Positions 1-5,783 of a stretch of DNA of 15,666 nt are shown here, piece by piece. Numbering within the stretch: position 1 is the stretch's first letter; each line of letters begins with the position of its first letter. The DNA lies in assembly GCA_002791255.1 (NCBI GenBank), contig PFWS01000004.1, positions 1-15,666 on the forward strand, read 5' to 3'. The translations under genes and the position numbers were made by a program. The notes under the pieces were generated by a model. That model searched no databases and was not told the DNA's origin. It saw only the letters and a list, made by a program, of their open reading frames with translations. The stretch comes from Candidatus Uhrbacteria bacterium CG_4_9_14_3_um_filter_36_7 (lineage in GTDB: Bacteria; Patescibacteriota; Patescibacteriia; UBA9934; GWF2-40-263).

Positions 1-13
1 GGCATAACAACCA

Positions 14-27
14 TTTAACTAGTTAAA
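14..27. repeat. 14-bp perfect palindrome
   Basis: TTTAACTAGTTAAA reads the same on both strands. It is flanked by a smaller inverted pair, ATAAC at 4-8 and GTTAT at 31-35. It lies just beyond the stop of the weak minus-strand ORF at 33-263. As RNA it could form only a five-pair A/T-rich stem with a CTAG loop, too weak for a convincing terminator. It could equally be a protein-binding site or chance in AT-rich DNA. Confidence 0.35.
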
Positions 28-32
28 CAACG

Positions 33-263
33 TTATTTTAGCTTAACCAAACAAAAAAAGCGCCTTTTCAGGCCCCCAGAAGTGAACGGTCTCATGCCGT
101 CGTTGAGATGCTTGGAAGCATGCATGAAGTTGAACCCCATGACGCTGATCCAAAGGCCAACGAGGATGACAAGGTTTCCAGCCAGCTCCAGACCACCATT
201 GACGGCCCAACGGCAGAGCCGCTGGGAGAGAGCAATCCGCTCTCCCTTTTCCTGTTTTTCCAT
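33..263 (-). CDS. Possible small one-helix membrane protein (76 aa), unrecognised, G+C-rich
   Basis: I do not recognise this product, and it may not be a gene. Starting at the ATG at 261-263, the frame gives 76 residues: a charged N-terminus (MEKQEKGER), one hydrophobic stretch at about residues 25-47 that could span the membrane, and a basic tail ending RRFFCLVKLK. This start is preferred over the in-frame ATG at 303-305 because GAAGGG (complement of 271-276) lies 7 bases upstream, the best Shine-Dalgarno match in the window. The codons are G+C-rich at the third position, unlike every neighbour. Against a gene: two other long frames are open on the plus strand here, as happens by chance in G+C-rich DNA, and several local hairpins would also fit a structured RNA. 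A conserved homologue would settle it. Confidence 0.3.
   Translation of the reverse strand: MEKQEKGERIALSQRLCRWAVNGGLELAGNLVILVGLWISVMGFNFMHASKHLNDGMRPFTSGGLKRRFFCLVKLK
224..250 (+). terminator. Hairpin plus T-run resembling a rho-independent terminator (plus strand)
   Basis: GGGAGAG (224-230) pairs perfectly with CTCTCCC (240-246) around a 9-base loop. TTTT follows at once and a further T-run ends at 259. An alternative register pairs GAGAGC (228-233) with GCTCTC (239-244). On the plus strand this is a textbook terminator shape, but no plus-strand gene ends just upstream inside the window. It also lies within the possible minus-strand ORF, so it may be coincidental. Confidence 0.35.
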
Positions 264-411
264 TGTTCTACCCTTCGAAAATGGCGACGTTCTTAGCGCC
301 GCCACATGCTTTTGCCCGAGAGTCTGTTCTTTTCAGATCTCTTCCTTTTCCCTTAACTGCTACTGATTGAAAAGGATTTGAGCAAATGAGGAATCACTGT
401 TCTTAGCAATG

Positions 412-471
412 ATAACCAGCAGCAACCTTACTCTTTTTGAAAATTAAAAGAGAAAAATTGCTGCTGATTAT
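412..471. repeat. Long two-part imperfect hairpin
   Basis: The outer stem is CAGCAGCAA (417-425) with TTGCTGCTG (458-466), nine perfect pairs. It extends past one C/A mismatch by ATAA (412-415) with TTAT (468-471). Inside a symmetric 5x5 internal loop (426-430 and 453-457) is a second stem, CTCTTTT (431-437) with AAAAGAG (446-452), closed by an 8-base loop. Neither strand has a U-run after the hairpin, so it is not a standard terminator. If a minus-strand transcript starts near 488, this hairpin would form its 5' end. Confidence 0.6.
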
Positions 472-494
472 AAAAAAATTGTAAAGAACCATAA

Positions 495-523
495 AAAATA
501 CCATATTTTTGTTATTTTGTCAA
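495..523 (-). promoter_or_regulatory. Candidate minus-strand promoter facing the left edge
   Basis: The minus strand reads TTGACA (complement of 518-523), a 17-base spacer, then TATTTT (complement of 495-500). The -35 box is perfect and the -10 box is weak. A second possibility is a perfect TATAAT on the minus strand (complement of 467-472), but nothing close to a -35 consensus lies 16-18 bases before it. Either would drive transcription through the hairpin toward the possible small ORF, leaving a long leader of up to about 225 bases. Confidence 0.3.
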
Positions 524-545
524 ATATCATTGACAATTGATATTT
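517..545. promoter_or_regulatory. Two overlapping dyads, candidate operator
   Basis: The first dyad is TTGTCAA (517-523), six bases, TTGACAA (530-536). The second is AAATATCA (522-529), eight bases, TGATATTT (538-545). Both pairs of arms are perfect, and their centres are 7 bp apart. They cover the -35 box of the thpR promoter (537-542) and the -35 of the candidate minus-strand promoter, which is where a repressor or dual regulator would bind. The regulator cannot be named from the sequence. Confidence 0.45.
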
Positions 546-565
546 AGTTTAAAATTGAATATAAT
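537..565 (+). promoter_or_regulatory. Sigma-70-type promoter of the thpR operon
   Basis: TTGATA (537-542) and a perfect TATAAT (560-565) are separated by exactly 17 bases. The usual start point, about 7 bases after the -10, would be near 572, and the thpR ATG is at 576. The message would therefore be leaderless or carry only 3-5 bases before the start codon. A perfect TTGACA at 530-535 is 24 bases from the -10, too far to be its partner. Confidence 0.7.
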
Positions 566-575
566 TTATATTTGT

Positions 576-1121
576 ATGTCGCGTCTATTTTTTGCTCTTC
601 CACTGCCTTGGGAAATTAAAAGCGCAGTAGGGCAGGTTCAAGAACAGGTAAAACAGCAAATGAAATACAGCCGGATTAATTGGGTTGACCCAGATCTGTT
701 TCATATTACTTTGCATTTTTTAGGCGATGTAGAAGATGAGAGAAGGGAAGAGCTTGTCAGATTGTGTCAAGAAAAAAAAATTTGGCCAAAGCCATTTGAA
801 CTGGTTCTTACTTCACTTAATGCATTTCCTAACTTAAAAAATCCACAAACTATTTTTATTGAAACAAATATTCATCCAAGTCTTTTGCATTTACGTAAAC
901 AATTAGCTGATATTTTGTTCAGCAGTAGATTTGATCTTGATCTCAAACAGTGGCATTCTCATATCACAATCGGACGTACAAAAGTTTTAGCAGAGACAAT
1001 CTGTCCAGAAAAAATTCAGGTCGAACCATTGAAATTTTATGTTAATTTTTTTGTTCTTATGGAAAGTAATCTAAGAAGTACCGGGCCAATTTATAGTCCT
1101 GTAGAGGAGTTTAAACTTTGA
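576..1121 (+). CDS. thpR: RNA 2',3'-cyclic phosphodiesterase (2'-5' RNA ligase family)
   Basis: This is a 181-residue member of the 2H phosphoesterase superfamily. Family members open 2',3'-cyclic phosphates at RNA ends to 2'-phosphates and can join tRNA halves in vitro through 2'-5' bonds; the cellular role is poorly defined. Both catalytic HxTx signatures are visible: HITLHFLGD in the first half and HITIGRTK in the second. The N-terminus MSRLFFALPLP matches the family's typical opening strand, which fixes the ATG at 576. A TTG codon in frame at 537 would add 13 residues, but it lies inside the promoter's -35 box. There is no Shine-Dalgarno sequence. It is the first gene of the plus-strand operon, with only 6 bases before the next gene. 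Confidence 0.87.
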   Translation: MSRLFFALPLPWEIKSAVGQVQEQVKQQMKYSRINWVDPDLFHITLHFLGDVEDERREELVRLCQEKKIWPKPFELVLTSLNAFPNLKNPQTIFIETNIHPSLLHLRKQLADILFSSRFDLDLKQWHSHITIGRTKVLAETICPEKIQVEPLKFYVNFFVLMESNLRSTGPIYSPVEEFKL

Positions 1122-1127
1122 AATATT

Positions 1128-1916
1128 ATGTCAATCTGTCTTTTTAATATTCGTGTTGATGATATATCACAAGAAAAATTAGAACAAAAATTATACGACT
1201 GGATTGTTGGGCAAACACAACGAATGATTGTAACACCAAATCCAGAATTTTTACTTGCAGCAAAAAAGGATAAAAATTTTGCTGATATTTTAAATCAAGC
1301 TGATTTATCGCTTCCAGATGGAATAGGCCTGCGTTTTGCTGCCTGTGCACTTACAGAAGAAACATTGAAATATCGACATACAGGAGTAGATACTCTTGAT
1401 TTACTTGCTTCTATTTGTGAAAAAACAAATAAATGTTTATTTTTATTAGGCGGTTATGGTAATAGTGCTCAAAAAACTGGGCAGTATTTTCAAAAAAAAT
1501 ACCCAGATCTACGGGTGGTAAGCGTAAATCCAGGTAAAATAAATCAAAATTTACCAGTTGAACTTATGGAAAAAATTAATCAGTCTGGTGCAACGGTCTT
1601 AGCAGTTGGGTTTGGTCAAAAAAAACAGGAATTTTTTTTAAAAGAATATTTACCTCTGTTTGATCAGATAAAAATAGCTATTGGAGTTGGAGGCGCTTTT
1701 GAAATGTTAAGTGGAACATTACCACGAGCACCATTATGGATGCGTCAAAACGGGCTCGAATGGCTTTGGCGTCTTTTGATTGAACCGCGTCGTTTTCCAC
1801 GAATTATTCGCGCAACTATTATCTTTCCCATTTTTGTGATTTTAAGTACAATAAAGCAAAAGAGGTTTTGGAAAGCGTGTGTAAGGGTGGGGAAGGAGTT
1901 TATAATTAAGAATTAG
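1128..1916 (+). CDS. WecG/TagA/CpsF family glycosyltransferase (GT26)
   Basis: A 262-residue enzyme of the family that adds an N-acetylmannosamine-type sugar to a lipid-linked precursor at the inner face of the membrane, as in wall teichoic acid or enterobacterial common antigen synthesis. Family hallmarks appear in order: VTPNPEF (35-41), the catalytic-aspartate motif LPDGIGL (D64), RHTGVD (83-88), LLGG (106-109), GVGGAFEMLSGTLPRAP (186-202) and the arginine-rich, hydrophobic C-terminal appendage around EPRRFPRIIR (219-228). In the well-studied TagA that appendage binds the membrane. The acceptor and final polymer cannot be told, because no other polysaccharide genes are present. It may make a surface glycan rather than teichoic acid. 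It lies between thpR and gltX in a tight operon. The only GGAG-like sequence is about 19 bases before the ATG, too far for a normal ribosome site. Confidence 0.85.
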   Translation: MSICLFNIRVDDISQEKLEQKLYDWIVGQTQRMIVTPNPEFLLAAKKDKNFADILNQADLSLPDGIGLRFAACALTEETLKYRHTGVDTLDLLASICEKTNKCLFLLGGYGNSAQKTGQYFQKKYPDLRVVSVNPGKINQNLPVELMEKINQSGATVLAVGFGQKKQEFFLKEYLPLFDQIKIAIGVGGAFEMLSGTLPRAPLWMRQNGLEWLWRLLIEPRRFPRIIRATIIFPIFVILSTIKQKRFWKACVRVGKEFIIKN

Positions 1917-1929
1917 GAATTAAGAATTA
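1904..1929. repeat. Tandem 12-base repeat at the glycosyltransferase/gltX junction
   Basis: AATTAAGAATTA occurs at 1904-1915 and again at 1918-1929, a 14-base period. The first copy contains the end of the glycosyltransferase including most of its TAG stop. The second runs into the gltX ATG. AGGA between the copies, 10 bases before the ATG, is a possible weak ribosome site. The repeat could change length by slippage and so alter spacing at the start codon. Confidence 0.6.
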
Positions 1930-3389
1930 TGGTTCGAGTGCGATTTGCACCATCACCAACAGGATTCCTTCATATTGGAGGTCTTCGAACTGCTTTATAT
2001 AACTATCTCTTTGCGAAAAATCAGGGAGGTGTTTTTATTTTAAGAATTGAAGATACAGATCAAACTCGTTATGTGGAAGGAGCTATAGAAAGTTTACTGC
2101 GTACTTTATCGATTATGGGAATTAATCCTGATGAAGGGCCTTTTTTAGAGGATAATAAAATAAAACAAATAGGAGAATTTGGCCCTTATATTCAATCAGA
2201 GCGAACATCTCTATATCGTGAATATATTAAAAAACTTATTGAAAACAAAACTGCTTATTATTGTTTTTGTTCACAAGAACGTCTTGATAACTTACGTAAA
2301 GAACAAGAATTAGCCAAAATGACTACAAAGTATGATCGTCACTGTTTACATTTAACTAAAGAAGAAATAGAAAAAAAATTGGAAGCAAATGAGCCTTATG
2401 TAATTCGTCTGAAAATTCCTGAAGGTGAAACTCGTTTTGAAGATATTATTCGCGGTCCTATTACTATTTCTAACCAAGAAGTTGATGATCAGGTACTCAT
2501 TAAATCAGATGGATTTCCCACTTACCATTTAGCCAATGTAGTTGACGACCATCTTATGGGTATCACTCATGTTATTCGTGCTGAAGAATGGCTAAGCTCT
2601 GTTCCCAAACACGTCATTTTATATAAATCATTTGGATGGGAAGCACCGCAATTCGCACATCTTCCTCTGGTACTCAATAAAGATCGTTCAAAACTTTCAA
2701 AACGGCAGGGAGATGTAGCGGTTGAAGATTTTCTTGCTAAGGGATATTTACCCCAAACATTAATCAATTTTATTGCTTTACTTGGGTTTAACCCAAAAGC
2801 AGATCAAGAAATTTATACAAAAGAAGAACTAATTAATGCCTTTGATATTTCAAAAATTAATAAATCAGGAGCTGTTTTTGATGAACAGAAATTACTTTGG
2901 ATGAATGGACAATATATTCGTTTACAAACCGGTTTTGATCTTATTAAGAGCATAAAACCATTTTTGTCTTCTAATGAAGTATCTATAGACGAAAATTTTC
3001 TTGAGCGGATCTGTTCAGTTGAAAAAGAACGAGCGAGTCTTTTAAGTGAATTAGCTCAAAAGATTTCTGATTATCTTCAAATACCATCTTATGATCCATC
3101 TCTACTTGTGTGGAAAAAAGCAGATAAACAAGATGCACGTAAACATTTAGAAGCGATTAGCGCTATTGTTGGATCTTGTAGTGAAGAAAAGTTCCAATCT
3201 ATTTTAGAAATCGAGGTTATGATTAAAGGCTATATTCAAACAAATCAGTTTTCCAATGGGAATGTTCTTTGGCCTACAAGAGTAGCCCTTTGTGGCCTTG
3301 CTCAATCTCCAAGTCCTTTTGAACTTTTATGGATTTTTGGTAAAGAAGAAAGTCTTAGACGTTTAAATCATGCAATCAAATTACTTTAA
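1929..3389 (+). CDS. gltX: Glutamyl-tRNA synthetase
   Basis: A 486-residue class I aminoacyl-tRNA synthetase of normal bacterial length that charges tRNA-Glu with glutamate in the cytoplasm. The HIGH-type motif is HIGG at 15-18, after FAPSPTG. The KMSKS-type motif is KLSKR at 255-259. The zinc-binding set CxC...CxH is present (C112, C114, C139, H141), as in the E. coli enzyme. The C-terminal part is the helical anticodon-binding domain. Many bacteria lacking GlnRS use this enzyme to mischarge tRNA-Gln for GatCAB correction; whether that applies here cannot be seen. The last 20 bases overlap the start of the next gene, so translation is probably coupled. Confidence 0.95.
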   Translation: MVRVRFAPSPTGFLHIGGLRTALYNYLFAKNQGGVFILRIEDTDQTRYVEGAIESLLRTLSIMGINPDEGPFLEDNKIKQIGEFGPYIQSERTSLYREYIKKLIENKTAYYCFCSQERLDNLRKEQELAKMTTKYDRHCLHLTKEEIEKKLEANEPYVIRLKIPEGETRFEDIIRGPITISNQEVDDQVLIKSDGFPTYHLANVVDDHLMGITHVIRAEEWLSSVPKHVILYKSFGWEAPQFAHLPLVLNKDRSKLSKRQGDVAVEDFLAKGYLPQTLINFIALLGFNPKADQEIYTKEELINAFDISKINKSGAVFDEQKLLWMNGQYIRLQTGFDLIKSIKPFLSSNEVSIDENFLERICSVEKERASLLSELAQKISDYLQIPSYDPSLLVWKKADKQDARKHLEAISAIVGSCSEEKFQSILEIEVMIKGYIQTNQFSNGNVLWPTRVALCGLAQSPSPFELLWIFGKEESLRRLNHAIKLL

Positions 3390-4578
3390 ATTTTTTATTT
3401 TTGTTTTTATCATCATGTTTTCTTTTATAAACATGAATATTTTTTCAATTGTTCAAGCACAGACAACATCTTCGTCTGAATTGAACGCACTAAAAGACGA
3501 GATTGGTGAAAAAGAAGCTTATATTGACCAAATTCATCGTAAAATGAATGAATATGAGCAAAAAATTAGAGAAATAGAAGATCAACAGTTAAGCTTAAAA
3601 AACGAAACTAGTTTACTTGAAAATCGTATAGCAAAAACTAGTTTAGAAATCGAGGAGGCAAAGCAAGAAATAAAAGCCATTCATGCCACCTTGAGGCTTA
3701 TGGATTATGAAATTCAACAAAAAGAAGCCCAACTTAAAAAAGATCGAAAAATGCTTGAATCTATTCTTTTAGAACTACAGAAAAAAGATGATTTATCTTG
3801 GTTTGAACGTATTTGGGAATCTGATTCATTTTCAAAAATATTTGATGAATTACATCAATTAAAAAATATTAATCAAGAATTACAACAGACCCTAGAAGAT
3901 GTAAAAGCAGCAAAAGAACATTTAATTATAGAGCGTCAGAATAAAACTATTGCTCTTGAATCACTTGAAATTATTGAGGATCGTTTAAATAAAAAAATAC
4001 TTCAGCTTGAAAATGAACGAAAATCAAAAGATGTTTTAATGACTCAGTCACAAGCATCAGAAGAAGCCTTTCGTGAGCTTGTTTCTGGACTACGTGAAGA
4101 ACAACAGTATATTCAAAATCAAATCGCTTATTTACAAACAAGAATGGAGCAGAAATTAGCTCAGCTTGATGAGGGTGGGGAAACTTCGCTTTTTTCTTGG
4201 CCGTTTTATCCACAAAAAGGCATCTCAGCTTATTTTCACGACCCAACCTATCCATTTAGACATTTATTTGAACATGGAGGAATTGATCTTCCAGCGCCAA
4301 CCGGCACTCCTATTGGTTCAGCGGGTCCTGGATATGTAGCCTGGACACGTAAGGGATCTCAGTATGGTAATTATGTTATGATTTTTCACAGCAATGGTGT
4401 AGCCACACTTTATGCGCATCTTTCAAAGATTATGGTTGAACCAGATCAATTTGTAAGTCGTGGAGAAACAATCGGACTGGTTGGTAGTACAGGTCTTTCA
4501 ACAGGCCCCCATTTGCATTTTGAAGTACGCCAGGATGGCATTCCACAAAACCCACTTGATTATTTATTATCTTTATGA
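3370..4578 (+). CDS. Secreted coiled-coil M23 peptidoglycan peptidase (PcsB/CwlO/EnvC-like)
   Basis: A 402-residue exported murein hydrolase. Residues 1-30 form a signal peptide with a long hydrophobic core, probably cut after VQA. Residues about 36-140 and 165-265 are heptad-rich coiled coil. Between them, around residues 141-170, is a segment (SWFERIWESDSFSKIFDEL) like the hinge of PcsB/CwlO proteins that dock on FtsEX. The C-terminal LytM domain starts near residue 283 and keeps all zinc and catalytic residues: H302 and D306 in HGGID, H350 in YAH, and H381/H383 in HLHFEV. It should therefore cleave peptide cross-links itself, unlike degenerate EnvC, which only activates amidases. No ftsE or ftsX is in the window. 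The start lies 20 bases inside gltX; later ATGs at 3415 and 3433 would shorten the signal peptide. Confidence 0.88.
   Translation: MQSNYFKFFIFVFIIMFSFINMNIFSIVQAQTTSSSELNALKDEIGEKEAYIDQIHRKMNEYEQKIREIEDQQLSLKNETSLLENRIAKTSLEIEEAKQEIKAIHATLRLMDYEIQQKEAQLKKDRKMLESILLELQKKDDLSWFERIWESDSFSKIFDELHQLKNINQELQQTLEDVKAAKEHLIIERQNKTIALESLEIIEDRLNKKILQLENERKSKDVLMTQSQASEEAFRELVSGLREEQQYIQNQIAYLQTRMEQKLAQLDEGGETSLFSWPFYPQKGISAYFHDPTYPFRHLFEHGGIDLPAPTGTPIGSAGPGYVAWTRKGSQYGNYVMIFHSNGVATLYAHLSKIMVEPDQFVSRGETIGLVGSTGLSTGPHLHFEVRQDGIPQNPLDYLLSL
4206..4214 (+). other. Isolated DnaA-box-like 9-mer
   Basis: TTATCCACA, the consensus DnaA box, occurs once inside the peptidase gene, where it encodes part of FYPQ. 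No cluster of similar sites or AT-rich unwinding element accompanies it, so it does not mark an origin and is most likely a coding coincidence. Confidence 0.15.
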
Positions 4579-4772
4579 ACTTTCTTAAAATTCTCGGTTG
4601 GATTTTAACCACTCTTCCAATCATTAGTTATTTAGGTATTTCAGCTTGGATTATTAAAGAAGTTATTAATGAAGATAACACGATTAAATATTTTGTTACC
4701 ATCATGTTCTCACTGTTTTTAGTTGGTATTATTCTTTTAATGATTGCCTATCTAAGTGAATTTTTTATTTAA
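4575..4772 (+). CDS. Small two-helix membrane protein (65 aa), uncharacterised
   Basis: I do not recognise this protein. Two hydrophobic segments (about residues 5-29 and 39-62) are joined by a short polar loop, KEVINEDNTIK. Both termini should lie on the same side of the membrane. Its ATG overlaps the stop of the M23 peptidase as ATGA, the classic layout for translational coupling, which makes it a likely real gene and suggests a linked role, perhaps anchoring or restraining the hydrolase. That role is inference from position only. It is the last gene of the plus-strand operon. Confidence 0.6.
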   Translation: MNFLKILGWILTTLPIISYLGISAWIIKEVINEDNTIKYFVTIMFSLFLVGIILLMIAYLSEFFI

Positions 4773-4819
4773 TTTTATTTTTTAAAATAGGATCTTAAAT
4801 TAAATAGGAAAGGAAACCA

Positions 4820-4853
4820 CTAGTGTCGTACAATAGATCTTAGACGACACTGG
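4820..4853. terminator. Hairpin between convergent operons, probable bidirectional terminator
   Basis: AGTGTCGT (4822-4829) pairs perfectly with ACGACACT (4844-4851). A T/G wobble and a C-G pair extend it to ten pairs, with a 14-base loop. It sits in the 88-base gap between the convergent ends of the small membrane-protein gene and ftsQ. U-runs are weak: on the minus strand it is followed by GGTTTCCTTTCC and an AT-rich stretch, and on the plus strand by AT-rich sequence with no clear run. Confidence 0.55.
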
Positions 4854-4860
4854 CATTAAA

Positions 4861-5769
4861 TTATTTATAATACACATGATCGTCAAAACGCAAATCAATA
4901 TACTCAAGTGTATTTAAAATCGATGTTCGTTCACGCAAAACAGTTTTTAAATGCAAGACTTGTTGATTAATATCACCAGATGGATCAAAAAGAATATCAA
5001 ATTGATCTTTTAAAATAGCAGTTAACCAAGTTCCAACATCTAAATTAATTTCCATAAATAAGACAGGAAAACCTAAATTCTGAAGCATTTCATCCATTTT
5101 AAGAATATTTTTTGTTTCTTCTTCTGGTAAAAAATTTTGGTCAATTTTAGGCATTTTTCCACCAACTTGAACTAAACGAGGTAAAGCTTTTCGAGCAATA
5201 AGGGGTGAATCATTTTTTGTTGGTCCTTCTTGTTCAAGTGGACGAATTAATTTTTGATATTCTTCTGCTTGAATTGATCGTACGACACGGCCAGTTTTAT
5301 CCATGACAAAAAAATTATTTTGATTTTCTAAAACAAATCCTAATGTTTTTTCTTTGATAGAAATATATAAGGTATTCCCTTCCCTTGTAATTAAAAGATC
5401 GTCAAAAATAAATACAGAAGTAATATATTTTTCAAGGTGTTCTTTTTTAAAAAGGAAACGATTTGATTGAGAAGCAATAATCCATTGAGGTTTTGAAAGA
5501 TATGTTTGAACTAAATATTTAAGTTCACTTAAATCAATAGTTTGTATTCCTGTAATAGAAACTGATGTTATTTTAAAAAAGGGAGAGGTTAGAAAAAAAC
5601 TCCCAAGTCCAAAGGAAAATCCTAAGATCAAACCAATCATGGTATAGATCCAACGTTTTTGTGAAGATTTTTTTGGAAAATAAGGATTTGAAAACTGGCG
5701 AGATGCATAGCGTCGCGTTTGTATTTTTTGAAAATAGGTCTTTCGCCAGGTTTTTTTGGAAAAAAACAC
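4861..5769 (-). CDS. ftsQ: Cell division protein FtsQ/DivIB-like
   Basis: A 302-residue single-pass protein with FtsQ architecture. The cytoplasmic N-terminus is strongly basic (residues 1-40), a membrane helix follows at about 41-62, then a POTRA domain beginning KITSVSITGI (66-75) and an extracytoplasmic beta domain ending YIDLRFDDHVYYK, the usual FtsQ C-terminus. FtsQ links FtsB/FtsL and the septal synthase to the divisome. The start is GTG at 5767-5769, because the next in-frame ATG is inside the membrane helix. No Shine-Dalgarno sequence is visible. It follows alr by 14 bases and is last in the greA-lysS-alr-ftsQ unit. Sequence similarity in this family is low, so the call rests on architecture and terminal motifs. 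Confidence 0.78.
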   Translation of the reverse strand: MFFSKKTWRKTYFQKIQTRRYASRQFSNPYFPKKSSQKRWIYTMIGLILGFSFGLGSFFLTSPFFKITSVSITGIQTIDLSELKYLVQTYLSKPQWIIASQSNRFLFKKEHLEKYITSVFIFDDLLITREGNTLYISIKEKTLGFVLENQNNFFVMDKTGRVVRSIQAEEYQKLIRPLEQEGPTKNDSPLIARKALPRLVQVGGKMPKIDQNFLPEEETKNILKMDEMLQNLGFPVLFMEINLDVGTWLTAILKDQFDILFDPSGDINQQVLHLKTVLRERTSILNTLEYIDLRFDDHVYYK

Positions 5770-5783
5770 AAATTAGAGATCAA

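Larger units (their letters stand above)
264..529. other. Intergenic region without a supported gene
   Basis: No frame here looks coding. The left part (264-310) is still G+C-rich; from about 360 rightward the DNA becomes very AT-rich. It contains the long hairpin at 412-471, most of a dyad centred near 526, and a candidate minus-strand promoter at 495-523. A 9-base direct repeat, GTTCTTAGC, occurs at 289-297 and 399-407. The region probably carries control signals for the plus-strand operon and perhaps for a minus-strand transcript. Confidence 0.5.

Noticed and set aside
108..296. Plus-strand 62-residue ORF in the G+C-rich island
   Set aside because: No ribosome site, no recognisable motif, and it overlaps another open plus-strand frame; it is most likely a by-product of high G+C.
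1..310. tmRNA, RNase P RNA, SRP RNA or tRNA in the G+C-rich island
   Set aside because: I looked for the conserved core sequences of each on both strands and found none.
289..407. GTTCTTAGC direct repeats (289-297 and 399-407) as target-site or attachment duplications
   Set aside because: Only nine bases, no transposase or inverted ends between them, and such a match can arise by chance over this length.
530..535. Perfect TTGACA as the thpR -35 box
   Set aside because: It is 24 bases from TATAAT. TTGATA at 537-542 has the correct 17-base spacing. The TTGACA is instead one arm of a dyad.
537..575. TTG start giving thpR 13 extra residues
   Set aside because: The TTG is inside the promoter's -35 box and upstream of the predicted transcription start; family proteins begin at the MSRLFFALPLP position.
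4206..4214. DnaA box suggesting a replication origin
   Set aside because: A single copy inside a coding region, with no cluster, no dnaA or dnaN nearby and no unwinding region.
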